The notes under the pieces were generated by a model, which worked only from the letters and a program-made list of their open reading frames with translations, was not told the DNA's origin and did not search any database. Below, in pieces: positions 8,700 to 17,014 of a stretch of DNA of 64,000 nt. Both the position numbers and the translations under genes were made by a program. The stretch is from JAAZDN01 sp964440875 (GTDB lineage Bacteria; Bacillota_I; Bacilli_A; Erysipelotrichales; Erysipelotrichaceae), in the NCBI GenBank assembly GCA_964440875.1, contig CAYTTS010000001.1, positions 17,001 through 81,000 of the forward strand. Direction: 5' to 3'. Within the stretch, counting starts at the first letter, position 1, and each line of letters opens with the position of its first letter.

Positions 8700-9567
8700 A
8701 AGATATACTAAAGCAGAGTTAAAGAAATTACACTGGCGTGGAATTTGGAATATGCAAATTGCATGGAACTACGAAAGAATGCAAGGTCTTGGATACTTAA
8801 CGACTATGCTTCCAGTTCTAGAAGATTCATATGGTGATAACCCAGAATTAATGGAAAAAGCTCTAAGAACACATGCTCAATTCTTTAATACTCAACCAGC
8901 AATGGCTGATATTATTGTAGGTATGAATATTGCTCTTGAAGAAGATGCAAATGGTGCTGACGTTATTGATACTGCAGCAGCAATTAAAACTTCTTTAATG
9001 GGACCTTTCGCAGGAATTGGTGATACAGTATTCGGAATGATCGCTTCAACTATCTTTGGAGCATTAGCTGTTGACTTCTCAGTTGCTGGAAACTACGTAG
9101 GTTTAGTTTTATTAGTAGCTTGGTCATTAGCAGTACTATTTGTTATTCGTCCTATTTTCTTTGACTTAGGATACAAACAAGGTACAAACCTAATCACTAC
9201 TTTAGGTGGACAATTAAACGCATTTACTGATGCTGCATCTGTACTTGGGATTACAGTTATCGGTGGTATGATTGCTACAATGGTTAACGTTAAATTCGGT
9301 GGTGTTAGAAACGGTGTTAAAGGAACTAAAGTTCTTACTGACGCTGAAGGTGTAGAAACAGTTGTACCAGATTACTTATTAAACTTACAAGATGCATTAT
9401 TTGATAAAATAATGCCAAGATTTGGTTCAGTAATCGTTGTTGCACTTGCTTACTGGTTATTAGGTAGAGAAGGAATGAACTCAAATAAATTAATTATGGG
9501 GACTATCGTTCTTTGTTTATTACTAGCTGCTCTTGGACAATACACTGTTCTAGAAATCTTAGTATAG
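8689..9567 (+). CDS. PTS mannose-family IID component
   Basis: A 292-residue EIID protein. WNMQIAWNYERMQGLGYLTTMLPVL and FFNTQPAMADIIVGMNIALEE are hallmark sequences, followed by transmembrane segments and the SLMGPFAGIGDT element. The second ATG (8689) is taken as the start, about 10 nt after AGGAGG; the ATG at 8680 is too close to it. It partners with IIC. Confidence 0.93.
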   Translation: MTNRRYTKAELKKLHWRGIWNMQIAWNYERMQGLGYLTTMLPVLEDSYGDNPELMEKALRTHAQFFNTQPAMADIIVGMNIALEEDANGADVIDTAAAIKTSLMGPFAGIGDTVFGMIASTIFGALAVDFSVAGNYVGLVLLVAWSLAVLFVIRPIFFDLGYKQGTNLITTLGGQLNAFTDAASVLGITVIGGMIATMVNVKFGGVRNGVKGTKVLTDAEGVETVVPDYLLNLQDALFDKIMPRFGSVIVVALAYWLLGREGMNSNKLIMGTIVLCLLLAALGQYTVLEILV

Positions 9568-9580
9568 TTAATCAATCAAA

Positions 9581-9606
9581 GGGGAGAATCGCTTCTCCCT
9601 TTTTTA
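9581..9606 (+). terminator. Terminator inside the PTS operon (IID/IIA)
   Basis: GGGAGAA / TTCTCCC stem, short loop, then TTTTTT. It lies between IID and IIA with no obvious new promoter after it, so downstream genes may be expressed at a lower level by read-through. Confidence 0.8.
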
Positions 9607-9628
9607 TTTATATAGGAGGAAATATCGT

Positions 9629-10033
9629 ATGAGAGGATTTTTAATAGTAAGTCATGGTGACTTAGCAGCAGGAATGAAAATGTCTGTTGAAATGGTTGCC
9701 GGAGCTCGTGAAGAAGTTTACGCTTTAGGATTAACACCTGAAGGTGGACCAAGTGAGTTAGAAGGAAAATTAGCTGAAATATTACCAGAGTTAGAAAAAT
9801 ATGATGATGTTTTTGTCTTTACTGACTTATTCGGTGGATCACCAGGAAACACAGTCTTTATGCAACTTGCAGCTAAGGAAAATGTTAGTATCATTTCAGG
9901 AGTTAACTTCCCTATGGTTTTAACGGCAGTCTTAACACCAGGTGTTGATGCTGAATTCTTAATTAATGAAGCTAAAAATGGAATTATTGACATAAAAGCT
10001 CAACTAGCTGATATGGACGATGAAGACGAGTAA
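9629..10033 (+). CDS. PTS mannose-family IIA component
   Basis: A 134-residue IIA domain. VSHGDLAAG carries the phosphorylated His (about residue 9), and VFTDLFGGSPGNTVFM is the conserved second motif. It is cytoplasmic and receives phosphate from HPr. Position after the internal terminator, 60 bp from IID with its own TAGGAGG site, suggests a different expression level from IIBCD. The acidic C-terminus (DMDDEDE) is of no known role. Confidence 0.92.
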   Translation: MRGFLIVSHGDLAAGMKMSVEMVAGAREEVYALGLTPEGGPSELEGKLAEILPELEKYDDVFVFTDLFGGSPGNTVFMQLAAKENVSIISGVNFPMVLTAVLTPGVDAEFLINEAKNGIIDIKAQLADMDDEDE

Positions 10034-10039
10034 AAAAAT

Positions 10040-11217
10040 ATGCAAACTAAAATATACGATTTTATAAATCAATTGATTGATGATAAAGCTGTGATAGGTA
10101 TGGTTTGCTCGATAATTACAAAAGAGAGTCGAGAACTCTTTTTTGTTGGAGAAAGCGAAGAAAATAAGGCAGCAACACTAAATACAATTTATGATTTAGC
10201 TTCCGTTAGTAAAGTTGTAGGTACACTAAGCGCAATATTAAAATTGATTGAAGAAGGATACTTTACATTAGATACAAAAGTAAAGGATATCTTAGTTGAT
10301 TATAAGTATGATAGTACTGTATTAGATTTACTACTACATCAATCAGGACTACCAGCCGATGATAAAGACTATCGAAATAGCAGTGATTACCGTAAATTTG
10401 TCTTTGACCTAGAATTAACTTATGAACCAAGATCAAAGGTGGAGTACTCAGATTTTGGTTATAATTTATTAGGTTTTATTATTGAATACTATAAAGGCAA
10501 TATAAATGATTATCTAAGTGAAATACTATTTAAACCATTAGAGATGTTAAATACAACATATCTTCCAAGTACACTTGAGCAAGATCTAATAGCTCCAAGC
10601 GAAATCCACGCTACAAGGGGTAAGATTTTAGGGGAAGTAATGGATGGTAAGGCCCATATGTTAAATGGCTTAAGTGGTAATGCTGGTCTTTTCTCAAATA
10701 TAAATGATCTAAGTAATTACTTGCTTATGTTATTAAATAATGGGAGTTNNNNNNNNNNNNNNNNNNNNNNNNNNNNNNNNNNNNNNNNNNNNNNNNNNNN
10801 NNNNNNNNNNNNNNNNNNNNNNNNNNNNNNNNNNNNNNNNNNNNNNNNTCAAATATAAATGATCTAAGTAATTACTTGCTTATGTTATTAAATAATGGGA
10901 GTTTATTTAATCAAGAGATATTTAAGAGCGAGACAATTAATTTACTTAAAAAATCATTTACTAAAAGTTTAAATATTGATAGAACACTAGGTTATATTAT
11001 TAGTGATGAAAGATTTGATTTTGACAGTGAAAGATTAATTTATCATACAGGCTTTAGTGGCCCAATGATTTTAGTAGATTTTAAACATGAGTTTGCGGTA
11101 GCGATATTATGTAATCGAACTTATCCAGATCGTAGTAATACAAAAATAATTGAAGAAAGATTTAAATTAGTAAATCTCATATATGATTATTTAAGTGATA
11201 TCAAGTTTATTGCGTAA
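10040..11217 (+). CDS. Beta-lactamase-family serine hydrolase, interrupted by assembly gap
   Basis: Class C beta-lactamase/esterase fold (COG1680 type). The active-site S-V-S-K is at residues 55-58, YSD takes the place of YxN, and HTG in the C-terminal part takes the place of KTG. There is no signal peptide, so it is probably cytoplasmic or unusual. The gene holds 100 N (10749-10848), but the 55 bases before the gap are repeated exactly after it and in the same frame. Merging the overlap gives one intact protein of about 340 residues. It starts 6 bp after IIA, within the PTS-nagA run. The substrate is unknown; a cell-wall-derived compound is a guess. Confidence 0.8.
10694..10903. repeat. 55-bp exact duplication flanking a 100-N gap (assembly artefact)
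   Basis: Bases 10694-10748 equal 10849-10903 exactly; between them lie exactly 100 N, the usual placeholder for a gap of unknown size. This is two contig ends that overlap and were not merged, not a biological repeat. Confidence 0.9.
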
Positions 11218-11260
11218 GTTTAAATATTAAAGTAAAATATAGAGAGAAAGAAGGAATATT

Positions 11261-12391
11261 ATGATTATACAAAGTAAAAAAGTATGGTTAGGTGGACAAT
11301 TCTTTGAAGCACAAGTAGAAGTTAGCGATAATAAAATTATCAATGTCTACCCATATAATACAAAAACAGTAGATACAGATTACGGAGATAAAAGAATCGT
11401 TCCAGGATTTATCGATGTTCATGCACATGGTGCATACGGCTTTGACACAAATGATGCTGAAGTTGAAGGATTAGAACGTTGGTTAAAAAGACTTCCAGAA
11501 GAAGGTGTAACAGGTATTCTTCCAACAACAGTAACACAGAGTGAAGAAGTTTTAACGAAAGCTTTAGAAAACGTTGCGAAAGTTTATAAAACTAATCCAG
11601 CAGGGGCAGAAATTTTAGGAGTTCACTTTGAAGGACCATTCTTAGATATGGAATTTAAAGGGGCACAACCACCACAACATATCGTTGTACCAACGGTTGA
11701 GCAGTTTAAAAAATATCAAGATGCTGCTGAAGGTTTAATCAAAATTATTACTATGGCAACTGAACATGATAAAGATTTTGCCTTAACACAGTACGCTTCA
11801 CAAAATGGAGTACTAGTATCACAAGGACACACAGGAGCTAATCATGAAGAAGCAGTAATGGGAATAGCTAATGGAGCAAATTCATTTACACACGCTGCTA
11901 ATGGTATGAGTGGTTTACACCATAGAGATCCAAATACACTTGGTACGCTAATGAGAAGTAATACATTTGCTGAAATTATTGGTGATACAAGACACGTTCA
12001 TCCAGCAGTTGTAAACTTACTATATAAAGCAAAACCAACGACAATGATGTTAATTACTGACTCACTAACATTAAAAGGAATGCCAGTTGGAGATTATGAG
12101 TTAGGCGGAAATAAGATTATTGTAGATGAATATGGAACAGCATACTTAAAAGGAACAAATACTATTTCAGGATCAACATTAAAAATTAATGAAGGTCTAA
12201 AAAAATTAGTTGAAGAAGTATTAGTACCATTTGAAGTAGCACTAGATTCAGCAACAATTAACCCGGCTAGAGCATTAAAAGTAGATGATAGAAAAGGTAA
12301 AATTGCTATTGGATACGATGCTGACATGGTAGTACTAGATGATGATTATTCAGTAGTACAAACTTATGTTCGTGGAGAAGCTGTACTTTAA
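11261..12391 (+). CDS. nagA: N-acetylglucosamine-6-phosphate deacetylase
   Basis: A 376-residue amidohydrolase that converts GlcNAc-6-P to GlcN-6-P and acetate. PGFIDVHAHGAYG has the metal-binding HxH, followed by HFEGPFLDMEFKGAQ, SQGHTGANHEEA, THAANGMSG, and ITDSLTLKGMP with the catalytic Asp region. Full length for the family. Its location after the PTS genes suggests that the imported sugar, or a product, is an N-acetylated amino sugar. No nagB is seen here; the SIS proteins of the neighbourhood might supply the next step, but that is inference. Confidence 0.95.
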   Translation: MIIQSKKVWLGGQFFEAQVEVSDNKIINVYPYNTKTVDTDYGDKRIVPGFIDVHAHGAYGFDTNDAEVEGLERWLKRLPEEGVTGILPTTVTQSEEVLTKALENVAKVYKTNPAGAEILGVHFEGPFLDMEFKGAQPPQHIVVPTVEQFKKYQDAAEGLIKIITMATEHDKDFALTQYASQNGVLVSQGHTGANHEEAVMGIANGANSFTHAANGMSGLHHRDPNTLGTLMRSNTFAEIIGDTRHVHPAVVNLLYKAKPTTMMLITDSLTLKGMPVGDYELGGNKIIVDEYGTAYLKGTNTISGSTLKINEGLKKLVEEVLVPFEVALDSATINPARALKVDDRKGKIAIGYDADMVVLDDDYSVVQTYVRGEAVL

Positions 12392-12401
12392 TAAAAATCA
12401 T

Positions 12402-12425
12402 AGGACTCTAAGAGTCCTTTTTTAA
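12402..12425 (+). terminator. Terminator after nagA
   Basis: AGGACTC / GAGTCCT stem with loop TAA, then a T run. Confidence 0.85.
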
Positions 12426-12430
12426 TATTA

Positions 12431-12455
12431 AAAAACTAGACGTTTTCGTCTAGTT
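12431..12455 (-). terminator. Terminator for the minus-strand MFS gene
   Basis: AACTAGACG / CGTCTAGTT stem around four bases; on the minus strand it is followed by TTTTTAATA. Confidence 0.8.
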
Positions 12456-12461
12456 AAGAAA

Positions 12462-13643
12462 TTATTTCTCATCTTTAACTTTACTATAAAGAACTAATGT
12501 AAAGCTCATACCGATAATACCAAAGAGCGTAGCCAGCAGTAGTGGAGTTGAGACATTGAAGGTATTTGCAACAACCGCAACTATTAATGGATAGATAATA
12601 CCTGTAACGCCATTCATAATAGCAGGACCACTCATCTGTCCGGTCGTTTTTAAGCGCTCTGGAGACATATCCAATAGTAAGTATTTAATCGCTATATTAA
12701 AGAAAGGGACTGATATAAACTGTAAGGCAGTAATAATTAAAATTGCTGTATTCGTTTGTGCAAAGAAGTAGCCAATAAACTGAACGGTGTGAACTAAGAC
12801 ACCGATGAGAATCATTGTGAAGCTACCAAGTCTCTTATGAACCCGATCGCCCATAACCATCATCGGAACTTCTACACCAGCGGCAATTACTCCACGATAG
12901 GCAATTGTTAATACGCCACCGCCCAAGAAGATAATCTTATCAACGATAATATAACCACTCATATTAATAGCCATATTTACAAAGAAGACAATAGCGATAG
13001 CCATTAAATATTTTTTATCCCTAAATAGTTCGATAATATCTTTTAGGTTGATGGCCTCTTTTGCCTCAGTCATAGAACGATTTGACTTATCATCTGATAT
13101 TGTAAACAATATTGTTAACAATATTATATTTAACAATAAGATCGCAATACTTAATCCTGGAAAACCAAATTTAGCTATTACACCTGCGACAAGAAATGAT
13201 CCAATTGACCAACCTGCAGATCCAAAAGCTCTAATAAATCCATATTTATTTCTAGAAGGACCATCTGACTCAAGTACCCAGACATCAGATAAATCAGTTA
13301 CTGATGTTAGTAATGATTGTGAGATAACGGCAGTAGCGAAGTGGAATATATATAGTTGGTAGTCTAATTGATAAAATAGAAATGAGAAAACTGACATACC
13401 AGCTGCTAAGTAAACAATGATTTTTTTAATCGTTTTATACTTATCGCTAAGTACACCAACTAATAACTGAAGCAGAATCGTAACGGCAGGTATTGTTGAG
13501 AATATAATTGATCTTTGATTTAATGTATAACCTAATTCTATTAAAAACGTTTGTCTTTGTGCATTAACAAAAGCCATACTTATATAATGAATTAAGTACA
13601 TAAAGGCAAAGTTAATCGTATAGTCTTTTTTAGATATCTTCAT
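12462..13643 (-). CDS. MFS transporter, LacY/nucleoside-symporter-like (MFS_1_like)
   Basis: A 393-residue polytopic protein with about 12 helices. FAFMYLIHYISMAFVNAQRQTFL and the first-half VGVLSDKYKTIKK loop are typical of the MFS_1_like/PPP family, which includes sugar and aromatic-acid symporters. ATG at 13643 follows GAAAGGA; a further upstream Met would include that site. It is divergent from three SIS genes with an operator-rich intergenic region, so it likely imports a sugar handled by them. The substrate is unproven. Confidence 0.8.
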   Translation of the reverse strand: MKISKKDYTINFAFMYLIHYISMAFVNAQRQTFLIELGYTLNQRSIIFSTIPAVTILLQLLVGVLSDKYKTIKKIIVYLAAGMSVFSFLFYQLDYQLYIFHFATAVISQSLLTSVTDLSDVWVLESDGPSRNKYGFIRAFGSAGWSIGSFLVAGVIAKFGFPGLSIAILLLNIILLTILFTISDDKSNRSMTEAKEAINLKDIIELFRDKKYLMAIAIVFFVNMAINMSGYIIVDKIIFLGGGVLTIAYRGVIAAGVEVPMMVMGDRVHKRLGSFTMILIGVLVHTVQFIGYFFAQTNTAILIITALQFISVPFFNIAIKYLLLDMSPERLKTTGQMSGPAIMNGVTGIIYPLIVAVVANTFNVSTPLLLATLFGIIGMSFTLVLYSKVKDEK

Positions 13644-13718
13644 ATGCTTCCTTTCAAGATTCAAAAACTTAATTTTGACTTACATATATACGTGGTAAAC
13701 CTATTTTATAATACATTA

Positions 13719-13751
13719 CTTATTCACTTAATGATACCATTTTTGAATAAG
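13719..13751. promoter_or_regulatory. 8-bp inverted repeat between divergent MFS and SIS genes
   Basis: CTTATTCA and TGAATAAG are perfect inverted copies separated by 17 bp. It is a candidate operator or hairpin upstream of both genes. Confidence 0.35.
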
Positions 13752-13767
13752 AAAAGATACAAAAATT

Positions 13768-13779
13768 TTGTATATACAA
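13768..13779 (+). promoter_or_regulatory. TreR/HutC-type operator TTGTATATACAA
   Basis: A perfect 12-bp palindrome, identical to the known TreR-family operator core, 4 bp upstream of the -35 of the SIS operon. A near-identical site overlaps the start region of the GntR gene at 17015, which points to that regulator. Confidence 0.6.
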
Positions 13780-13783
13780 TATA

Positions 13784-13812
13784 TCGACATATTAGGGAAA
13801 TTAGCATATAAT
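13784..13812 (+). promoter_or_regulatory. Promoter of the three-gene SIS operon
   Basis: TCGACA, 17-bp spacer, TATAAT; 70 bp upstream of the first SIS gene. Confidence 0.65.
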
Positions 13813-13881
13813 AGTCTTGTAGATGAATAAATCTTTCAAAAGTTACTTTGAATGTATAAACATTAATAAGGAGGAAAAACT

Positions 13882-14628
13882 TTGAATACTACAAAACAAT
13901 ACTTAAATGATTACTTTAAGAAAAGTAATGATCAAGTTAAAGCTTCAGTTTCTCAATCATTAGAGGAGATTATTGAACTTTCAAAAGAGATGGCAGACGT
14001 CATGGTGAAGGATGGTGTCATTCAATTATTTGGTATCGAGGCAGATCATGCCTTAAGTATGGAGTTAGGTTTTAGAGCAGGTGGATTAATTCAATACCAC
14101 ATTATGGATATAAATGATTTAGCACTAAGAAATGTAATAAGTGTTGAAGAATCATTAAAAGAAGATTTTCTATATCAAGAAGGATTAGCTAATAAACTAT
14201 ATGACTTATATAACATTCATGATGCTGATGCATTCTTAATTTATGTATCACATGAAATATATCCAGTAGTAAGAGATTTAGCTAAGCTTGCAAAAGAAAA
14301 AGGACATCCAGTTTATTTAATTACTTCTAAAAAAGCAATCTTAGACTTTGATGAAGAGTTAAGTAATGAAGTAATGGAAATTGCGGATAGAGTATTAGAT
14401 ATCAAGATTGATCATCCAGATACATTCTTTGATTTTGAAGGATATAAATTAACACAAATATCAAACTTAATTACAAATATATTTGCTCAAAGTATTACCA
14501 TGGAAATATATAAGTATTTAAAATCAATAGATGAAGAACCTCAAGTCTTATGGAGTATGAATGTTGAGGGTGCTGATGAGCATAATAAAGATTTAGTTAG
14601 TAAATATGATGGAAGATGGAACTCATAG
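13882..14628 (+). CDS. SIS-domain protein with degenerate sugar-phosphate loop
   Basis: A 248-residue SIS_2-type protein, paralog of the next two genes. It lacks the phosphosugar loop FG[ST]GHS: the matching place reads LFGIEADHALSMELGFRAGG. The DNC-P-GD motif is also replaced (LDIKIDHPDTFFDFEG). It may be a structural or regulatory partner rather than an enzyme. TTG start after AAGGAGG at 8-9 nt. First gene of the operon; the following gene starts 11 bp after its stop. Confidence 0.7.
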   Translation: MNTTKQYLNDYFKKSNDQVKASVSQSLEEIIELSKEMADVMVKDGVIQLFGIEADHALSMELGFRAGGLIQYHIMDINDLALRNVISVEESLKEDFLYQEGLANKLYDLYNIHDADAFLIYVSHEIYPVVRDLAKLAKEKGHPVYLITSKKAILDFDEELSNEVMEIADRVLDIKIDHPDTFFDFEGYKLTQISNLITNIFAQSITMEIYKYLKSIDEEPQVLWSMNVEGADEHNKDLVSKYDGRWNS

Positions 14629-14639
14629 AAGGGGTAATT

Positions 14640-15377
14640 ATGGAAAATATTAATACACAAGCATTTTTAGATGACACATTATTAGTAATTGACAAGATTG
14701 AAGATACACAATTAGATAACATAATTGCAGCAGCTAAAATATGTTCTGACTCTATCGAAAATGATGGGGTAATCCATGTCTTTGGATCAGGACACTCAAT
14801 TGGCTTTGGAATGGAGTTAACAGGAAGACCTGGTGCATTAGTTCCAGTTAAACCAATGCGTACACGTGATTTTGTTACTAGTGGAATGTATACACTTGAA
14901 GAATATCAAGATATGGATAATATCTTTGAAAGAAGACCGGGTATTGCTCAAAGATTTTATGAGTTATACGATATTAGAGATCAAGATGTCTTCATTATTA
15001 TTTCAAACTCAGGTATTAATGGCTTAGTAATTGATCTGGCAATGGCAGCTAAAGAAAATAATCAGAAAGTAATTGTCGTAACAAGTTTAGATCATACATT
15101 AAATGCTGATTCAAGACATCCAAGTAAGAAGAAATTAATGGACTTTGGAGATATTGTAATTGACAACTGTGGACCTAAGGGAGATGCAATGTTAGATTTA
15201 GCTGATGGTGGAAAAATCGGATCTGTCTCATCAATCGCAGGAATCTATATTGCTCAAGCATTAGAAATTGCAATTGTTAAAAATTTAGTTGAAAATAATA
15301 TTGAAGTACCAGTATTATTAAGTGATGATAAAGAACATAATAATCGATTATTAGAGAAGTATAAAGGGAGAATATAA
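14640..15377 (+). CDS. SIS-domain sugar isomerase-like protein (UPF0309-type)
   Basis: A 245-residue SIS_2 protein. IHVFGSGHSIGFGMEL is the first phosphosugar loop, IISNSGINGLVIDLAMAAKE the second, and DSRHPSKKKLMDFGDIVIDNCGPKGDAML completes the family signature. It is likely an isomerase or deaminase acting on a phosphorylated (amino) sugar. ATG at 14640 follows GAAGGGG; the ATG at 14616 overlaps it. Stop and next start overlap by one base (TAATG), so it is coupled to the third SIS gene, perhaps as a heteromer. Confidence 0.75.
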   Translation: MENINTQAFLDDTLLVIDKIEDTQLDNIIAAAKICSDSIENDGVIHVFGSGHSIGFGMELTGRPGALVPVKPMRTRDFVTSGMYTLEEYQDMDNIFERRPGIAQRFYELYDIRDQDVFIIISNSGINGLVIDLAMAAKENNQKVIVVTSLDHTLNADSRHPSKKKLMDFGDIVIDNCGPKGDAMLDLADGGKIGSVSSIAGIYIAQALEIAIVKNLVENNIEVPVLLSDDKEHNNRLLEKYKGRI

Positions 15378-16102
15378 TGAGTAAAAAATTTGAATACATT
15401 AGATTAGTACAAGAATTATTTGATAAAGTTGAAGAGCAAGAAGCAGATAACATTATGAAACTTGCTGAAGTAATGGCAGAGAATATTGCTAATGATAAGA
15501 TTATCCACGTTTTTGGAACAGGGCACTCACATATGATTGGAATTGAATTATTCTGTCGTGCTGGTGGTTTAGCAAACGTAAATGCTATTTTAGATCAAGA
15601 TACATTAACTTCAAATGGAGCAAGAAGATCAGGTGCTTTAGAGAAGTTATCAGGAATTTCTGATGTTATCTATGATCAATATAGTATTAGTGAAGGTGAT
15701 ATTATGATCATTACATCAAACTCAGGAAGAAATGCTATGCCAATTGAAATGGCAATGCGTGCTAAAAAAGAAGGAATTTATACAGTAGCACTAACAAACT
15801 TAAAACAATCACAAAATACAACTAGTAGACACTCAAGTAATAAAAAACTATATGAAATTTGTGACTTAGTACTAGATAACTGTGTACCAGAAGGAGATAG
15901 TATGGAATCAGTTGGTGGAGTACTAACGGCACCTGCATCAAGTTTAAGTAGTATGTTAATATTAAACACTGCTGTAAACGAAGCGTTAAAAATCTTAGCT
16001 AAGGATGGAGTTGAACTTCCAATCTTCCAATCACAAAACGTTGATGGCTTCGATAATGACAGCTTATATGAGAAGTATGAAGATAGAGTAAAACATTTCT
16101 AA
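15377..16102 (+). CDS. SIS-domain sugar isomerase-like protein (UPF0309-type)
   Basis: A 241-residue paralog of the preceding gene with intact loops: IHVFGTGHSHMIGIELFCRAGG, ITSNSGRNAMPIEMAMRAK, TSRHSSNKKLYE and DNCVPEGDSM. Start overlaps the previous stop. Last gene of the operon, followed by a strong terminator. This is the most canonical member of the local paralogs and the likeliest true enzyme. Confidence 0.78.
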   Translation: MSKKFEYIRLVQELFDKVEEQEADNIMKLAEVMAENIANDKIIHVFGTGHSHMIGIELFCRAGGLANVNAILDQDTLTSNGARRSGALEKLSGISDVIYDQYSISEGDIMIITSNSGRNAMPIEMAMRAKKEGIYTVALTNLKQSQNTTSRHSSNKKLYEICDLVLDNCVPEGDSMESVGGVLTAPASSLSSMLILNTAVNEALKILAKDGVELPIFQSQNVDGFDNDSLYEKYEDRVKHF

Positions 16103-16110
16103 AATAATAA

Positions 16111-16135
16111 AGCCAGACAAATGTCTGGCTTTTTC
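16111..16135. terminator. Terminator between SIS operon and HAD gene
   Basis: AGCCAGACA / TGTCTGGCT 9-bp stem, loop AA, then TTTTT on the plus strand; A/T-rich on the other side, so probably bidirectional. Confidence 0.85.
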
Positions 16136-16139
16136 TATC

Positions 16140-16937
16140 TTATATAATTTTGAAAGCTTTTAAAGCTTCTTCTATTCCATCTTCTAATATATGTTCTGTA
16201 ACATAATCTGCATGCTCTTTAACTTCATCTTCAGCATTACCCATCGCAACACCAATTCTTGCCAACTGCAACATCTTGGCATCATTATTACCATCACCAA
16301 ATGACATTACATTATCCCAAGTTAAGTTTAATCTCTTTAAAACATCTTCAATATTTTTAGTTTTATCAACATCATATCTTATTGCTTCCATTGATGGACC
16401 ATCTCCTGGAATAAAGTTTAACTTAGGTAAAAGATTTGAAATATACTCTTCTGTCTCTCTTGGGGCAAAGTAGAATACACCTAGCGGTTCATTTTCTAAA
16501 TAGAAGTCTTCATTAACATCTGCAATTAAACAATCAACTTGAGGGTGGTCACTTCCGACATAATCCTCGACAAATTTATTGAAATCGCCATAAACACCAA
16601 TGAATTTATTATATTTAACTCCAAGTGGGTAATTATTGTCTTTACAATATTGGATTAAAGTCTTTAAACTTTCCTTATCAAAACCATAACTTTCAATAAT
16701 TTCACCTTTACTATCATTTAAACATGCACCATTAACAGTTACATAGTAGTCTGTATTTATTGATTTTTTAACATCATCATGGATGAAGAAAAAAGATCTA
16801 CCAGTAGCTATTAATACTTCATAACCTTTATCTCGCGCTTTGTTTATCGCGTTTTTAGCACTCTCTTCTACTGTCTGTTTACTTCTGTCTACAAGTGTGC
16901 CGTCAATATCAAATACTAATAATTTAATGTTTTCCAT
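16140..16937 (-). CDS. HAD-IIB (Cof-type) sugar phosphatase
   Basis: A 265-residue HAD hydrolase. LVFDIDGTLVDRSK holds the nucleophile Asp and the DxD general acid; IATGR is motif II, DKTKNIEDVLKRL motif III, and MSFGDGNNDAKML motif IV. A C2B cap sits in the middle. Such proteins remove phosphate from sugar phosphates or pyridoxal phosphate. It lies between the SIS operon and its probable regulator, so a phosphosugar substrate is plausible. Confidence 0.9.
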   Translation of the reverse strand: MENIKLLVFDIDGTLVDRSKQTVEESAKNAINKARDKGYEVLIATGRSFFFIHDDVKKSINTDYYVTVNGACLNDSKGEIIESYGFDKESLKTLIQYCKDNNYPLGVKYNKFIGVYGDFNKFVEDYVGSDHPQVDCLIADVNEDFYLENEPLGVFYFAPRETEEYISNLLPKLNFIPGDGPSMEAIRYDVDKTKNIEDVLKRLNLTWDNVMSFGDGNNDAKMLQLARIGVAMGNAEDEVKEHADYVTEHILEDGIEEALKAFKII

Positions 16938-16986
16938 AGGACCTACTTTCTAATAACTATTTTACCATATAATGATTAAAATAGGC

Positions 16987-17002
16987 TATAATGTATATAC
17001 AA
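16987..17002 (+). promoter_or_regulatory. -10 box and overlapping TreR-type operator of the GntR gene
   Basis: TATAAT (16987-16992) overlaps ATGTATATACAA (16991-17002), which differs by one base from the operator at 13768. This arrangement suggests autorepression. Confidence 0.55.
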
Positions 17003-17014
17003 AGGAGTTTGGCC

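Noticed and set aside
10694..10903. True repeat or mobile-element target duplication around the N run
   Set aside because: Exactly 100 N and exact in-frame overlap show an assembly gap.
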